From the NCBI GenBank assembly GCA_900073065.1, contig FJOG01000022.1, forward strand, positions 391,452 through 455,451: 64,000 nt of DNA, given 5' to 3'. The notes beneath the pieces are model-generated. The model worked only from the letters and a program-made list of their open reading frames with translations. It was not told the DNA's origin and ran no database searches. Source of the DNA: Phialocephala subalpina. Lineage: Eukaryota; Ascomycota; Leotiomycetes; Helotiales; Mollisiaceae. Every line of letters begins with the position of its first letter. Positions within the stretch are counted from its first letter, which is position 1. This document shows positions 32,865-44,086 of the stretch, piece after piece. A program made the position numbers and the translations under genes.

Positions 32865-35758
32865 TTAAGATTGGGTGAGAACGCCTTCAATAGCTCGTGT
32901 TAGTTGAGCTGCTGCCTCTGAAGTCATGAGACCTTGTTGGACAATGACTCGGGTGAGTGCTTCGTATTGGGCATGAATATTCAATGGTCGTGGGACTGGT
33001 TGCGCATTGAATTCGCCATCGTAGTCGTACTGTTCATGGCCTGGGGGAAGAATACCACCGCGAAAGGCATTCGCACGATCGACAGCATTGTCCATCATTT
33101 CGGGTCTGACATAGCGACCAGTCAAAGCAAAACGCAGCTTGCCATTAGGGTTGACCGCATGCTACTATCCGTATCAGCAAAAGAAATATGTCGTTCTTCA
33201 CGTCTCGCGGCGCGCTCACCTCGTAGTATTTGTGGATATCTGTGCCGTGCATAACGAGAAGATCTCCATGGTTTAGGATGATCTTCAGGTAGTCGGGTTT
33301 GGTGGCCTTCTTACCCTTTCCACTCACACCAATTGGGCTGTTCTTCTTTGGTCGAAAGTGCATCGTCGCGTCAGAACCAAGGGAAAGAGTAGCAACCGTG
33401 GGGCCAAGGGTCTTTTCCCCATCATCATGATACTATGTACATTAGCAAACGCAAAGTAGTGAGGGATACTCGACTCACATCGATATGGCCCTTCTCGAGG
33501 TAACCAAGAAGCAGAAGCTCATTGAAGGCTTGGAACTGTTGCATATTACCAGTGACTGCGTATTCGCCAGCCCATGTCAGTCGCTTTAACGCCTTGATGA
33601 TTGCGGTTGGAGCTTCATCGAAGCCTGTCGTGGTAGGAGTAACGCCATATTTGTACAGAGCGCCCTGCAGAAGTTGAGCATTGATTCTTTAGTGACGATA
33701 GAAAAGTAAGACTCACCCAATTCGATGCATAGTGAGAAGTCAAGATCTCCGAAGTTGCTAGACAAGGTTAGCGAAAATGAAGCTAAATTTGACCTTGAGA
33801 ACGTACCTCCTTTGCACCGAGCTGGATTGCGTGTCAACTTGAAATGATCTTGCTGCATTCGTTGGAACAAGTCATCTGCACCGCCTGGTTGTTGATTAAG
33901 CAGGCCATTCGCCTTGAATAGGCGCACCCAGCCGGCAACCGAGCCATCAGGTCCGGGAAGTACATATTCATAGACTGACCATTGGCCAGCAATCATTTCG
34001 CCGGTGCGGATGCTGGGATATGTGTACTCTGTAAGAATCTTGGAAGTGGGTGAGTCGGCAATTGCCTGGACTACACTAACAGATCTGGCATTCAGGTGAT
34101 GCACGAAGGAACACTCGGGGTTCTCGCATGCCCATTGATGCCAATCTACCCGACGACTGCAGCACCCACAATCAGGGCAGACGATACCTTTCTTGAATCT
34201 CTCGTCGTACGGGCTGTGGGCGTTATCGAGGTCTTGCTGAGTCGGAAGTGGAGGAGCCACAGGGCCTGGGTTTGGTCCAGAATATCGAGTGCGCTCTGTG
34301 AGGAAGGCAACATTGTAGCTCAGCTCGCCGAGTGGGTTCGCATTGCCATCGAACTTGAAGAAATTGATGCATGTAGTCTCCAAACAAGTCCACCCTTGCT
34401 CATAAATCTCCTTGCTGGACTTTTGGCAATGTTGGCAGACTGAAGATCCAGCCTTTGGAGAGTCGTAGTTCGGAGTGAGAGGCGCTGGAGCATCGAGGTA
34501 GAGACCATTTTCAGCCCACCAAGATTTCTCAGTCAAATCGATTTTCTCGAATCTGATCTTCCATACTTTGATCTCAGTCTCACGCCAAACATCCGTAACC
34601 TTGAACCAGCCGAGGACGTTATAGTAGTGGGGAAGCTTGGAGGGACTGAGATTATTGCCTTGACCTGATGTGACGTCAGAAAAGCACATTGGGAAATATG
34701 CTAAATGGGGCAAATATTTGTTGAAAGATGCGACTTTTGCAGGGGTATATGTCGTGTCATAAGAACAAACGATAGCTAGGAAGTTCACTTACCAGCAATG
34801 ACCAAGACTGCACTGCCATTCTCCTTCGCACGGATAGATGCAAGGCCAGCTGCCTTTGTGTCGCTAGCAGTCTTCTGAACTGTATTACCTGCATCGTCTT
34901 TTTCTCGGTCGCCGCCCCTGTGTTTATTAGTCGATATTATTGGTATCATGGGAGGAGAACCTACACAGTCGTAATGATAATTTGATCGTCAAATTTGTCG
35001 AGAGCGCCGACTTCAGCATCGATCAGAAAGCCATGAAGAATGCCGTTGTTTGTGTAAGCACCGGATTGGTAAGCCCTATAAGCAGGAAGTGTCTCGCATA
35101 GCTGCTGTCGCTTGGCTGCCCAGACGAGAGGCTTGTCATGCGGCTCCGGCTTTGCTAAAGTCTTATCGCTATGATAAGGAACGTTCTGTACCTTCTTTGC
35201 TTGACCTCTTACTCTCTTGCTTGGCTTGGGGCTTGGTAAGCTTTCAGCAGAATCAATGTCTGTCGAATGATCATCATTATGAAGTTCAAAGTCGGCCTCC
35301 TCATCGAGACTTCTCTTCTTGGCAAGTTGACTGGCAGAAACCTTTATAGCTGGGGCCTCCTCACCGACACTGCTTCTTTTAGTAAGTCGACTGGCAGACT
35401 TCTCTACAGCTGAAGCGGCTGTCTTTCGGAGGGTACGACGCCGAGTTGATGTAGCAGGAGAGTTCAAGATGTCTTGAGCTTTGCCAACGTCTAACTTAAG
35501 TCTGACGACTAAGCTGGGCATAGTAATGCTAGTAGTAACAGACATTGTGCCCATGGCTGTAGATACTGTGTCTGTGACTAGAGTCATCGGGTCGACAGTG
35601 AGGGACATCGGGTCGGCAGTGGGGGAAATTATATCGATAGCGAGGGACATGGTGTTAATCGAATGCGACTTGGTAGGGACTAGGTCGATGATTGGATTGT
35701 CCCATAATAACTGGGACATTTCTGACGATAAAGTACCTGTGAGTAAACTGGAGCACAA
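32865..35758 (-). CDS. AlkB-like 2-oxoglutarate/Fe(II) dioxygenase
   Basis: Large fungal protein with a C-terminal AlkB-type dioxygenase domain; such enzymes oxidatively demethylate nucleic acids or proteins, but the substrate is unknown here. Reading on the minus strand, spliced exons give IIITTVGGDREKDDAGN; then KLPHYYNVLGWFKVTDVW; a Cys-rich zinc-ribbon-like region (CQHCQKSSKEIYEQGWTC..C and CPDCGCCSRR..C..C); a dioxygenase core with HDD in YHDDGEKTLGP; TMHFRPKK; the distal His in LVMHGTDIHKYYEH; and LRFALTGRYVRPEMMD carrying the 2-oxoglutarate Arg pair. It ends EGVLTQS. Introns were placed at about 34964-34918, 34792-34734, 33805-33761, 33714-33669, 33477-33433 and 33225-33174, all keeping frame. 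The N-terminal third is low-complexity with basic repeats. The start is uncertain: ATG at 35719, or upstream exons in the repeat array at 35.8-36.5 kb. Confidence 0.82.
35300..35430 (-). repeat. Internal duplication in AlkB-like gene
   Basis: Two adjacent copies of about 60-66 bp encode SASRLTKRSSVGEEAPAIKV and SASQLAKKRSLDEEADFEL. Both are Ser/Lys/Glu-rich and lie N-terminal to the conserved core, so they probably sit in a disordered region. Confidence 0.7.
35545..35660 (-). repeat. Short minisatellite coding ADPMSL-like repeats
   Basis: Degenerate units of about 24-30 bp encode IDIISPTADPMSLTVDPM followed by TLVTDTVSTAMGTMSVTT in the N-terminal tail of the dioxygenase frame. Confidence 0.6.
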
Positions 35759-36490
35759 CAGTGCAGTTAGTATAGGAAACTGGGAACAGAGGTAGTCTTA
35801 CCTTAGGATGCGACTCGTATTAATTAGACTGATAATCGGATCACTGTACAATAGCTGGTAGTCTTTTCTTGAGATTGAAGCGTGCTACGAGAAGACTGTC
35901 AGCAGATACTCTGGTCAGAAGAAGAGGGCGAGAGGAACAGATAGGCAGGCCTCTCTCTAACGTGACTGGCATCTTCAAGGGCGAGAGGAACAGATAAGCA
36001 GGCGCCTCTGAACACAACTAGTATCTTCAAATGCGACTGGCATCTTTGAGGGCGAACACGACTGGCAACTCACTAAGCTGATAATCGGATTAGTTACAAA
36101 AGCTGGTAGCCTTGTTTGTGTAATAAGATCCAAGTGAATGCGAGAAGACTAGCAGCACAATTGCAGTCAGTAGAAAGAAGCGAAATAGGAGAGGAGACGG
36201 AAGAGAGTCTAACATTTGGACCACGCGACTCGTTTCGGACCAGGTCGTAGAGCGGACTACCTCAATAGCTGGCAGCGTCGTCTTGAGACTGAGTTGCTGC
36301 GAGAAGACTGGCAGCACAATTGCAGTAAGTAGAGAGAAGCCGGATGGGAGAGGAGAAGGAAGATAGTCTTACCTTTAGGCCAGGCGAACTCGATTTGGAC
36401 GACTCGTTTTGAATCAGGTCGTAAATCGACTTCGTCAATTGCTGGCAGCGTCGTCTTGAGACCGAATTGCTGCGAGTGGATTAGCAGCGG
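35720..36490 (-). repeat. Five diverged exon-plus-intron units in series
   Basis: Five related units precede the AlkB-like coding frame. Each unit, read on the minus strand, has a pyrimidine-rich tract, a TTCTCGCAG-type acceptor, a short exon-like block and often a GTAAG-type donor. Acceptors lie near 36475, 36301, 36139, 35885 and 35745. The two upstream units encode QQFGLKTTLPAIDEVDLRPD and QQLSLKTTLPAIEVVRSTTW; the downstream units end in a YSDPIISL-like or DNPIIDL peptide. Units 2 and 5 have clear GTAAGAC donors at about 35808 and 36370. This looks like serial duplication of one exon with its flanking intron. Whether all are spliced into mRNA is unknown. Confidence 0.65.
35925..36060. repeat. 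Small direct repeats within the exon array
   Basis: A block GGGCGAGAGGAACAGATA followed by GCAGGC...CTCT occurs twice (about 35926 and 35980). A block ACTGGCATCTT(C/T)(A/G)AGG occurs near 35967 and 36040, with a variant near 36010. They lie between exon-like units 2 and 3. Confidence 0.6.
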
Positions 36491-36529
36491 GATACTGCAG
36501 TCCGCGCAACCTCCGGCAGCTGTCAAACT

Positions 36530-37510
36530 AGGAGAGAAGTATAAAGGTGTAGGACTATAGAACTATTCAGACAGACTTCTGCGTAAACTGAACAGATGAA
36601 GTCGATCCTGAAAAGGAGTAAAGGGGTAGTGTAGGTAAGATGTTAAAGGACGAAGGAAGGTCGTGGTCGGAATAGGTGCGGAGAGAGAATTTGACGTGCG
36701 CGGTCGTCGTTGTTGGAGAAGGAAGGAACGAAGGCAGTCGACGACCCCGCTAGAAGGCAGTCGCGGTGGTCCGAGCGCAAAACGCTTGCTTTCAACATCA
36801 TTTCTAGTATTCACCTGCAGAAAAGATGACGATGGCGGAGAGACAGAGATACTTTGATCTTTCACTCAAAGGAAAGAATCTTCGTCATCTCTAGCAGTTT
36901 TCCTAACTCTCTTACACCTAGTGGTGCAGCAAAAATTAAGTCCAGACCGAAGCACTGAGGGGAACATATGGTCCGTGCACGCAATCCCTTTTGCTTCTCC
37001 AGCATAACTACCGTATATCATATGAGGATGAAGACTCAGCAAGACAAGACAAGACAAGACAAGAAAAGAAGTACTTGTCAATCTTCTGCTTCTCAGCATG
37101 CTCCATGTACTCATGCTTCATAGTAGAAGCAGTAGCTGGCTGTCTTCTGAAGTAGTGGACAGCGCCACATGCTCCATTGTCCTTCATCCTTGTCCTTAGC
37201 ATTGGGGTACAAGAGACTTCCTGTTCATGTCTCCCCATAGTGTATTTCATTGTACGTGGCTCTCTGATAGATGTGGCTTTGCCCCCCCCCCCCCCAAAAA
37301 ACGCTCCCCATGACGGACGGACGTTTAGCAGTCTAGAATGCAAAGCAGAGCATCAAAACAGGCAAAGCAGTGTTGGCAGTGGTAATTTCCCAGCAGCTGC
37401 ATGAGCTTATAGACCTGGGTAAATGATAATATGCCTACATACTTGGTCCGCTCCACCAGCTCCGGATACATGCCCAAGGAGACCTCGGTGCCGCTCGGAA
37501 GCATGGGCAA
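36530..37510. other. Intergenic region with simple repeats
   Basis: No supported gene. It holds an (ACAAG)n microsatellite at about 37041-37068 and a 14-base cytosine run at 37282-37295. The minus-strand frame at 36563-36865 has no recognisable motif. Confidence 0.5.
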
Positions 37511-37554
37511 AGCAGGAATGCTCCTATTTCGATTCAGATCAACTTTGTTCGATC

Positions 37555-38055
37555 TCGCATCCTTTCCTGATCCTGTTGCGGGAGGAAGATAATTGGATGT
37601 ATTTGTCGATGCGATTCTCTTTGATGTTCTCTATGGCGTGGGCCTTGATTTTCTCAGTGACCAACTCTTGGAGCTAAGTGGAAAGATCGACCCAGGGGGA
37701 GGTCTTGGCGTAAGGAAATCCATTGTCTGAGCCGAAAATGAGATCGGGAGGACCAGGACGAGGAACTTTGTCAGGAAGCTTGCTAGTGATATCTAGCATG
37801 GCAACGAAGTCGATTGTCTCATCAGTCGGCGTCCGAGCTTGTGACAAGTGGTTTTCATGCCGAGAGGTCAACACCATCGGTCATGATGACATGATGGGAG
37901 TGTGATCCGCTTCGCTCCGCGTCTTCTGAACTTGAAGCTGAGAAGTTTGTCCAAACGATGTACGCGGGAGAAAATCTCATTCTCCAAGTCCGCGACGGCA
38001 TAAGCAGAGGGTCCTTCGCAAGAAGGTTAAATGATTTCCATCCGCTCGGTACCAC
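37555..38055 (-). pseudogene. Broken gene fragment, possibly amidohydrolase-like
   Basis: The minus strand reads TPTDETIDFVAMLDITSK, then PPDLIFGSDNGFPYAKTSPW, an in-frame TAG at about 37677, then LQELVTEKIKAHAIENIKEN in the same frame. The preceding sequence (KSFNLLAKDPLLM...) lies in another frame. A FGSDNGFPY motif followed by an amphipathic helix recalls the last strands of TIM-barrel amidohydrolases, but the match is too short to be sure. Confidence 0.3.
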
Positions 38056-38410
38056 GGCTTCACCGCTTAAAGTTGATATGATCGGTCAACGGCAGGTACA
38101 ATTTGATCAGAAACAAGGAGGAGGTAGTTTGTGTATCTTCAATCAGATCGTCGTGAAGCGAAGTCGATATGTTCGGTCACTAGCACGGACAATACGGTCA
38201 TCGAGCAGGGTACCTGGATTTCAGACCTAACAGCATGACAGAGAGAGCTGCTGCGTTGATTCTCTGACTACGGCTGGGAAGATAATGCGAATTAAATTCC
38301 AATGCAGCTGATCCAAAAGCAAACATAATTCACAAAGCAATTTACTACAGCTGAATAGACTTACTCATCTCTGCAGAATTACGATATGCAGTATATACCA
38401 TAGTTTCCCT

Positions 38411-38870
38411 TCAAGACTCTGTTGCCCTTATTCCAAGAAGATATATGTCTTGCGCCTGCTTCACCCTGATTCCAGAAGTCTTCAAACCAGACTTCCTTGT
38501 CTTTCCAGGCCGCACGATGCTAGCGGGTATGATGTTCATTTCCTCTGCCCGTTTAACTCCTCTAGAAGCCTGCCGGTTCTCTCGAGTAGTCGCAGATGTC
38601 TTTGGTGTGGCAGAGCTGCTGGTAGAAAGGTATTTTGCAGTGTGCCCTGGCTCTGTCACATCCCTTCGAAGTCGAGAGCTGCTAGTGTCTGCGAAGCTGT
38701 TCAATACTCTCCAACTGATCTTGGACTAGTAAACTCTATCCACGGCGTCGTGGTCTAGATGAGCTCCTCGTTGTTGTTCAAAATGCTGTGGGAGGTTGTT
38801 GGGAAAAGTCTGTGCGGAATCAAGCCGCCATGCAAGCGCCACCTGTTCGACACCAAGCTTGGGGCATCTC
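38411..38870 (-). pseudogene. Broken basic low-complexity protein fragment
   Basis: One minus-strand frame runs from about 38870 (MRCPKLGVEQVALAWRLDSA) through a single TAG at about 38729 to SKISWRVLNSFADTSSSRLR and on to QAQDIYLLGIRATES at 38411. Without the stop it would be about 150 aa, rich in Ser, Thr, Arg and Lys. The TAG is one C-to-T step from CAG. The protein family is unknown, and an intron around the stop cannot be excluded. Confidence 0.3.
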
Positions 38871-38879
38871 ATCCCGAAA

Positions 38880-39848
38880 GGAAGAAGGGTCCAGACAGAA
38901 CTCTAAAACTCAAATTTGAGTTTCGAGCACGCAAGTTGAGAATCGCTGGCCGAAAATCGTACTACAAGACATTTCGCTCTGAAAAGGGGTGGAGCAAAAC
39001 TCGGCAACACAACTCGGGATTGTGATGCTTGCCGAGTTGTGTGCCCGACACCAAAATATCTTCCTCTGTGCTCCCATCCAGGTCACAAGGTGACGAATGG
39101 CTTAGACAACGAAATGATAACTTGATAAGAGAGAAAATACAGCAGCAAGCCTGATCAGAGGATCGGGTGAGGTGTCTTGAACAATCGCTATCAGCGGTAC
39201 AGTGTGTTTTTCCAAGCTCCGTATTCTGCTGAGGTGGTATTCTGAGGATTTGCTTTGGAAACTGCCTCAAGCCAACACTACAGCATCCGTACATCCAGAC
39301 CCGAGGCTCTAGACCCTTAGCAAAGTTTCAACCATACCTGACCGAGTATCTGTCAAACTACACGAGTCAGGCTCTGATCCTCGAATCACCTCCTGTATAC
39401 TCACGTGATGCATTATTAACTCCGATTGACTTCAGAGGAGGCCAGAAAAGGCTACCCCTATGCCGAAGAAGGCTAGCCTCTATGAGACTTGACCTCGGTG
39501 GCTCGGGAAGCTCAATTGTGATGATCAAACCCCGCATCCGGGTCTTGGTGTGCTACCGAATATGGGGTAAGCTATGGTTGGTCAAGTGAATCCTCGATGT
39601 CTCACCCTGCGTGCCTTTTTCTTTTCCTCATCATTTATATCCGTTCTTCTGTCTCACACACCTGTTGTCCTCTCCTTCTCTCCTTCTCTCTTTCAGCCTT
39701 TCCTTTCGAAGCTCGATCTTGGAGACCTCGATCATTACATTGAGAGGAGGAATAGGAGATTAAGTTTGGATCGCTCGAGGCAAGATCCCGAGAGATCTTC
39801 AAGCCTGTGCACAGATTGGTTGCTGTTACACAAGCACGTCCATACAAG
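38880..39848. other. Intergenic region with a small palindrome
   Basis: No supported gene. An 11-bp perfect inverted repeat (ACACAACTCGG and its complement) lies at about 39008-39043. The part just before 39849 should contain the ligase promoter and leader, with pyrimidine-rich tracts near 39610-39710. Confidence 0.45.
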
Positions 39849-41927
39849 ATGGGATTTACTTCTCCTTCATGGGTTCCCCAGCTACCATGTGGTAAGTGAT
39901 TCTATTGATCGTAACGAAACTCAATCGCTCGTGTCGTCGTGTTGATTTCGTGGAGGATTTTCTGCTAACAATGGTTGATATCAGACCCCCCCGATACGAT
40001 ACCCATCAGCCAGTTCATGCTTGACGACGCATACGGAAGATGTCCTCTAAAAGAGTCGCGGAACCCCTTTACTTGTGGGCTGTCTGGGAAGACGTATACG
40101 GCGGTGGAAATGGTTGACCGAGTTGACTATTTGGCACGAGCACTTTCGAAAGAATTCGGATGGCAACCAAATGCTGGGATGGAATGGGACAAAGTGATTG
40201 GAATATTTGCGCTGAACACAGTATGTTGAGACAATGATATTCGTGGGATTGTCTAATAATTTGCAGGTTGATTCAATGACTTTGGCATACGCAGTACACC
40301 GTCTTTCTGGAGTCGCAACGCCCGCAAATGCTGCGTATTCTGCCTCGGAACTGGAATTTCAATTGAAATCTTCAGGGGCCAAAGCTCTTTTCACTGTGAG
40401 TGCGCTTAGAAAAACGGGCAATTTGCAAACTGCTAATACTCCTTAAATAGTGCATACCACTCCTCGAAACATCTTTACAAGCCGCCAAAGCTGTAGGAAT
40501 TCCGAACAATCGAGTGTATATCTTGGAGATGCCCAAGGAATTTTCTGGCAACAAATCTGTACCATTCAAGACCGTCGGACAATTGATCGAGGCGGGCGGG
40601 AAACTGCCCGAGCTTGAGCCATTGAAATGGGACAAGGGTCAAGGCGCAAGACAAACAGCATACCTCTGCTATTCCAGTGGGACATCAGGACTACCCGTAA
40701 GTTTCGCCAAGTTCCAAGAACGGAAGTTGTCAAACTTTCCTGATCAACATACCTGAGTACAAAGTGCTGAGTGATATATAGAAAGGAGTTATGATCAGTC
40801 ACCACAATGTGATCGCGAATGTCATGCAAATCGCGGCATTTGAGAAGCCGACCCGAGATCAGCGCCCAGGAAATGGTTCCGAGGTTGCTCTTGGCCTCTT
40901 ACCATTAAGTCATATTTACGGATTGGTCGTCATTGCGCAAGCCAGCACATGGCGAGGAGATGGCTGCATCATCCTGCCAAAATTCGAGCTCCAATCGTAT
41001 CTTCAAGCGATCCAGACTCACAAGATTGCCACTTTGTACTTAGTAAGTCGATTCCAAAGTTTAAAGGACCAGTGACTGACGTGCTAGGTTCCTCCGATCA
41101 TCATTGGCATGGCCAAGAACCAGCCAGCGTGCTCCAAGTTTGATCTTAGTAGCGTCGAGTCGGTATTCACGGGAGCTGCACCTCTAGGTGCCGAGACTGC
41201 AGAAGAGCTGCAAGGTCTATACCCATCCTGGAAGATTCGCCAAGGTTACGGTCTCACCGAAACTAGTACCGTCGTTTGCTCCAGTGCCGAGACAGATATC
41301 TGGTTTGGTTCTTCTGGGTCGCTCCTCCCAGGCATTACAGCCAAGATCATGTCCATCGATGGCGTCGAGATCGAAGGATACGATCAACCCGGCGAGCTGG
41401 TTGTTCAATCACCCTCTGTCGTTCTCGGCTACCTTAACAACGACCAGGCCAACAAGGAGACGTTCCTCGCGGATACAGATGGAAAAGGAAGATGGATGCG
41501 TACCGGTGATGAAGCCGTGATTCGCAAAGCCCCCTCAGGCTACGAACACGTCTTCATCGTCGACCGAATCAAGGAACTAATCAAAGTCAAAGGTCTCCAA
41601 GTCGCACCCGCAGAACTAGAGGCTCACCTCCTCACCCACCCCTCAGTCGCAGACTGTGCTGTCATCCCTGTCCCCGACGATGCAGCTGGTGAAGTTCCAA
41701 AAGCTTTCGTGGTGAAAGCTGCCTCTGTTGGCCTGGAGGAGAATGATCGTATGGTAGCAAGAGATATCTGCAAGCACGTTGAATCGCATAAGGCTAGACA
41801 TAAGTGGTTGAAGGGCGGCGTGGAGTTTCTGGATGTCATTCCTAAGAGTCCGAGTGGGAAGATCTTGAGACGGTTGCTTAGAGATAAAGAGAAGGAGGCT
41901 AGACGGAAGAAGGGCGCGAAGCTTTGA
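39849..41927 (+). CDS. Peroxisomal 4-coumarate:CoA ligase-like acyl-CoA ligase
   Basis: AMP-forming acid:CoA ligase of the ANL superfamily, which activates a carboxylic acid through an acyl-adenylate and then forms the CoA thioester. Six exons (39849-39891, 39985-40220, 40267-40395, 40451-40696, 40782-41042, 41088-41927) stay in frame and give about 584 aa starting MGFTSPSWVPQLP. The P-loop signature YSSGTSGLPKGVM spans the fourth intron. LLPLSHIYGL, the GYGLTETST adenylate-binding motif, TGDEA, IVDRIKELIKVKGLQVAP and the catalytic Lys in KSPSGKILRRLL are all present. The C-terminus is AKL, a type 1 peroxisomal signal. The substrate is unknown; aromatic or medium-chain fatty acids are likely candidates. 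No biosynthetic-cluster neighbours are present. Confidence 0.93.
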
Positions 41928-42523
41928 ATTCACATTGCATTGCCTAGGAATTCCTTCTGGATTTCGTCTTTTTGTCCTTTAGAATTGATATCCTGTAGAT
42001 GATAATGTTTGACATGGAAGCTTTTCTAATGAAATTAAGGATCTGACCTCTCTGACCTCACTTGACTTCAAATAATCATGTAAAGCTCTCAAACTCTTGA
42101 GACCTGTCAGCCGCATATGAAGAAGGTAAGGAGGATACTGAAGACTAAGCATCAAATCTTCTCACAACACACCCTCATTAATTCTGGACACGTGTAAAGA
42201 ATATTGCATTCATTCATTACAGAGCAGTAGACGTTTGAGCACCATGCAAAACCCATAGAGGGGTAAATAAGGCTGCCCCTCGTGCACGGACTAATTTGGT
42301 CATCAATCGAGGCGAAAAAAAGTTCGCTCCAAAATCCTCGATTATCAAGCAACTTTGGAAGCTTCCAAGTCAGGAACATAAAGTGCACCGAACCACCGAG
42401 TCAAACTTTCTCTCCTCATACTTATTTCCATTCCTTTCTCAACCTTCTTAGGGTCTTTAAGTTCTCAAGACTATCTCTCACTTCCCAACCTCATCTTGAA
42501 CTCCTCCAAAACCCTCAATCACA
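41928..42523. other. Intergenic region, no gene seen
   Basis: Separates the tandem ligase and sqt1 genes. Pyrimidine-rich stretches at about 42420-42520 look like the sqt1 promoter and leader. Confidence 0.5.
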
Positions 42524-44086
42524 ATGTCCACCCCTCAAGAATTCCACGACCCTCATTCCGGCGATGAAGAAGAAGCCACCATGCTCGACGCCGACGAAGC
42601 CGCCGAAGAAATCCTCTCCGACGGCGACGCAGCCATGGATTCTGGCCCTGAAGACGACGAAGACCCCTCGGCTCACGATGATGAAATAATGCAAGAAATC
42701 GAAATCCAAAACGACTCCTCCGCCCACTTCGACGCCTTCAAAGACAGCATATTCACCATTGCCCAACACCCACTCTTGCCCAATATCATAGCTACAGGAG
42801 GAAGTGAAGGAGAGGATGCGGGGGGTATTGGGTATGTGTTTGATAGTACGCCGAAAGAGGAGGGACCTGTGTTACCGGCTAGTTATCAGAGTGCGCCGAG
42901 TGAGAGGACGGAAAGGAAAGGTCTTGAGGCTATCTTTACGTTGGAGGGACATACAGATTCGATAAATGCTTTGACGTTTACGCTGCCAAAAGGAGAGGTA
43001 TTACTGTCTGGGGGTTTGGATGGGAGGTTGAGGGCTTATGCACAAAAGGATAAAGCTGGGCAGAAATGGGCATATTTGGCAGAGGTGCAGGAGGTAGAGG
43101 AGATCAATTGGTTGATTCCTTGTCCGAATCCCGCTTATGAGAATACGGTTGCGCTTGGGGCGAATGATGGGTCAGTTTGGGTTTACACAGTCGATACCTC
43201 GAGTAAAGACGCGCCGTTGCAGATTGTTCAGTCTTACTTCTTGCATACAGAGAGCTGTACAGCTGGATCGTGGTCAAGTGATGGGAAGTTGTTGGCTACG
43301 GTCAGTGAAGATGGTAGTCTATACGTCTGGGATGTGTTTGGAGAGGGTGCTGCGGCTGGTTTGACACAAGGAGAAGGTGGTGCATATGTAGTCGGGCTCA
43401 CATCTCTTGATCAGAGATTCGCCGTTGAGGGGGGTCTATACAGTGTTGCAATTGCACCTACAGGAGCGTTTGTCGTGGTTGGCGGAGCAGGCGGTGCGAT
43501 CAAAGTTGTCGGCCTACCCAGATTAGGAGGTGAAGCTTCTGGTGCTGCGCCAGCAGGTAGAGGAGGAGCTGGTGCGGCGTCGAAAGTGAAGAGTGGAAAA
43601 CAAGCTGGTGGAAAGGCCTCGGGAAGTGCTGCATCTGCTGGCCAAGCAGGTCAAATACTGGCAGATCTTCAAGCTCAAGGAGACGGTATCGAGACACTGG
43701 CCTTCGCCCCTCCGCCATTGACGCTTCTGGCTGCAGGCAGTGTGGATGGCAGTATCGCACTTTTCGATTCAGCGCACAGATTCGCAGTACGGCGGCATAT
43801 CAAAGAAGCTCATGAAGACTACTCCGTCGTGAAGGTTGAGTTTGTCAAGAACTCGAAGACTGGAGGATGGCTGTTGACGAGCTGTGGTATGGATGGTGTG
43901 GTGAGAAGGTGGGACACTAGAGGAGGAACTGGCATGGCTAATTCTGGATTCGTGAAGGAGTGGAAGGGGCACAGAGGAGATGGCGAAGGTGGTGGTGTTC
44001 TGGGCTTTGTGCAGGGTGATGGCATGAGGATAGTCACTGCTGGTGATGATGGGATCTCGCTGGTCTTTGAAACGCCGATTGCTTGA
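42524..44086 (+). CDS. sqt1: Sqt1/AAMP-like WD40 ribosome assembly protein
   Basis: A single-exon gene of 520 aa resembling yeast Sqt1 and animal AAMP. Sqt1 is the dedicated chaperone that holds ribosomal protein uL16 (Rpl10) until it joins the 60S subunit. The first 65 residues are strongly acidic (GDEEEATMLDADEAAEEILS and similar), as expected for a uL16-binding tail. WD-type blades follow: FTLEGHTDSINALTFTLPKG, LLSGGLDGRLRAYA, SWSSDGKLLATVSEDGSLYV, SVDGSIALFD and SCGMDGVVRRWDT, ending AGDDGISLVFETPIA. A Gly/Ala/Lys-rich insertion (about residues 335-375, GRGGAGAASKVKSGKQAGGK) interrupts the propeller. The start ATG is the first in the open frame and follows a pyrimidine-rich leader. Confidence 0.9.
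   Translation: MSTPQEFHDPHSGDEEEATMLDADEAAEEILSDGDAAMDSGPEDDEDPSAHDDEIMQEIEIQNDSSAHFDAFKDSIFTIAQHPLLPNIIATGGSEGEDAGGIGYVFDSTPKEEGPVLPASYQSAPSERTERKGLEAIFTLEGHTDSINALTFTLPKGEVLLSGGLDGRLRAYAQKDKAGQKWAYLAEVQEVEEINWLIPCPNPAYENTVALGANDGSVWVYTVDTSSKDAPLQIVQSYFLHTESCTAGSWSSDGKLLATVSEDGSLYVWDVFGEGAAAGLTQGEGGAYVVGLTSLDQRFAVEGGLYSVAIAPTGAFVVVGGAGGAIKVVGLPRLGGEASGAAPAGRGGAGAASKVKSGKQAGGKASGSAASAGQAGQILADLQAQGDGIETLAFAPPPLTLLAAGSVDGSIALFDSAHRFAVRRHIKEAHEDYSVVKVEFVKNSKTGGWLLTSCGMDGVVRRWDTRGGTGMANSGFVKEWKGHRGDGEGGGVLGFVQGDGMRIVTAGDDGISLVFETPIA

Noticed and set aside
36563..36865. 100-codon minus-strand ORF upstream of the exon array
   Set aside because: Ser/Pro/Leu-rich with no motif or splice link to the dioxygenase; could be leader sequence.
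37282..37295. Run of 14 cytosines
   Set aside because: A simple homopolymer, error-prone in sequencing; not treated as functional.
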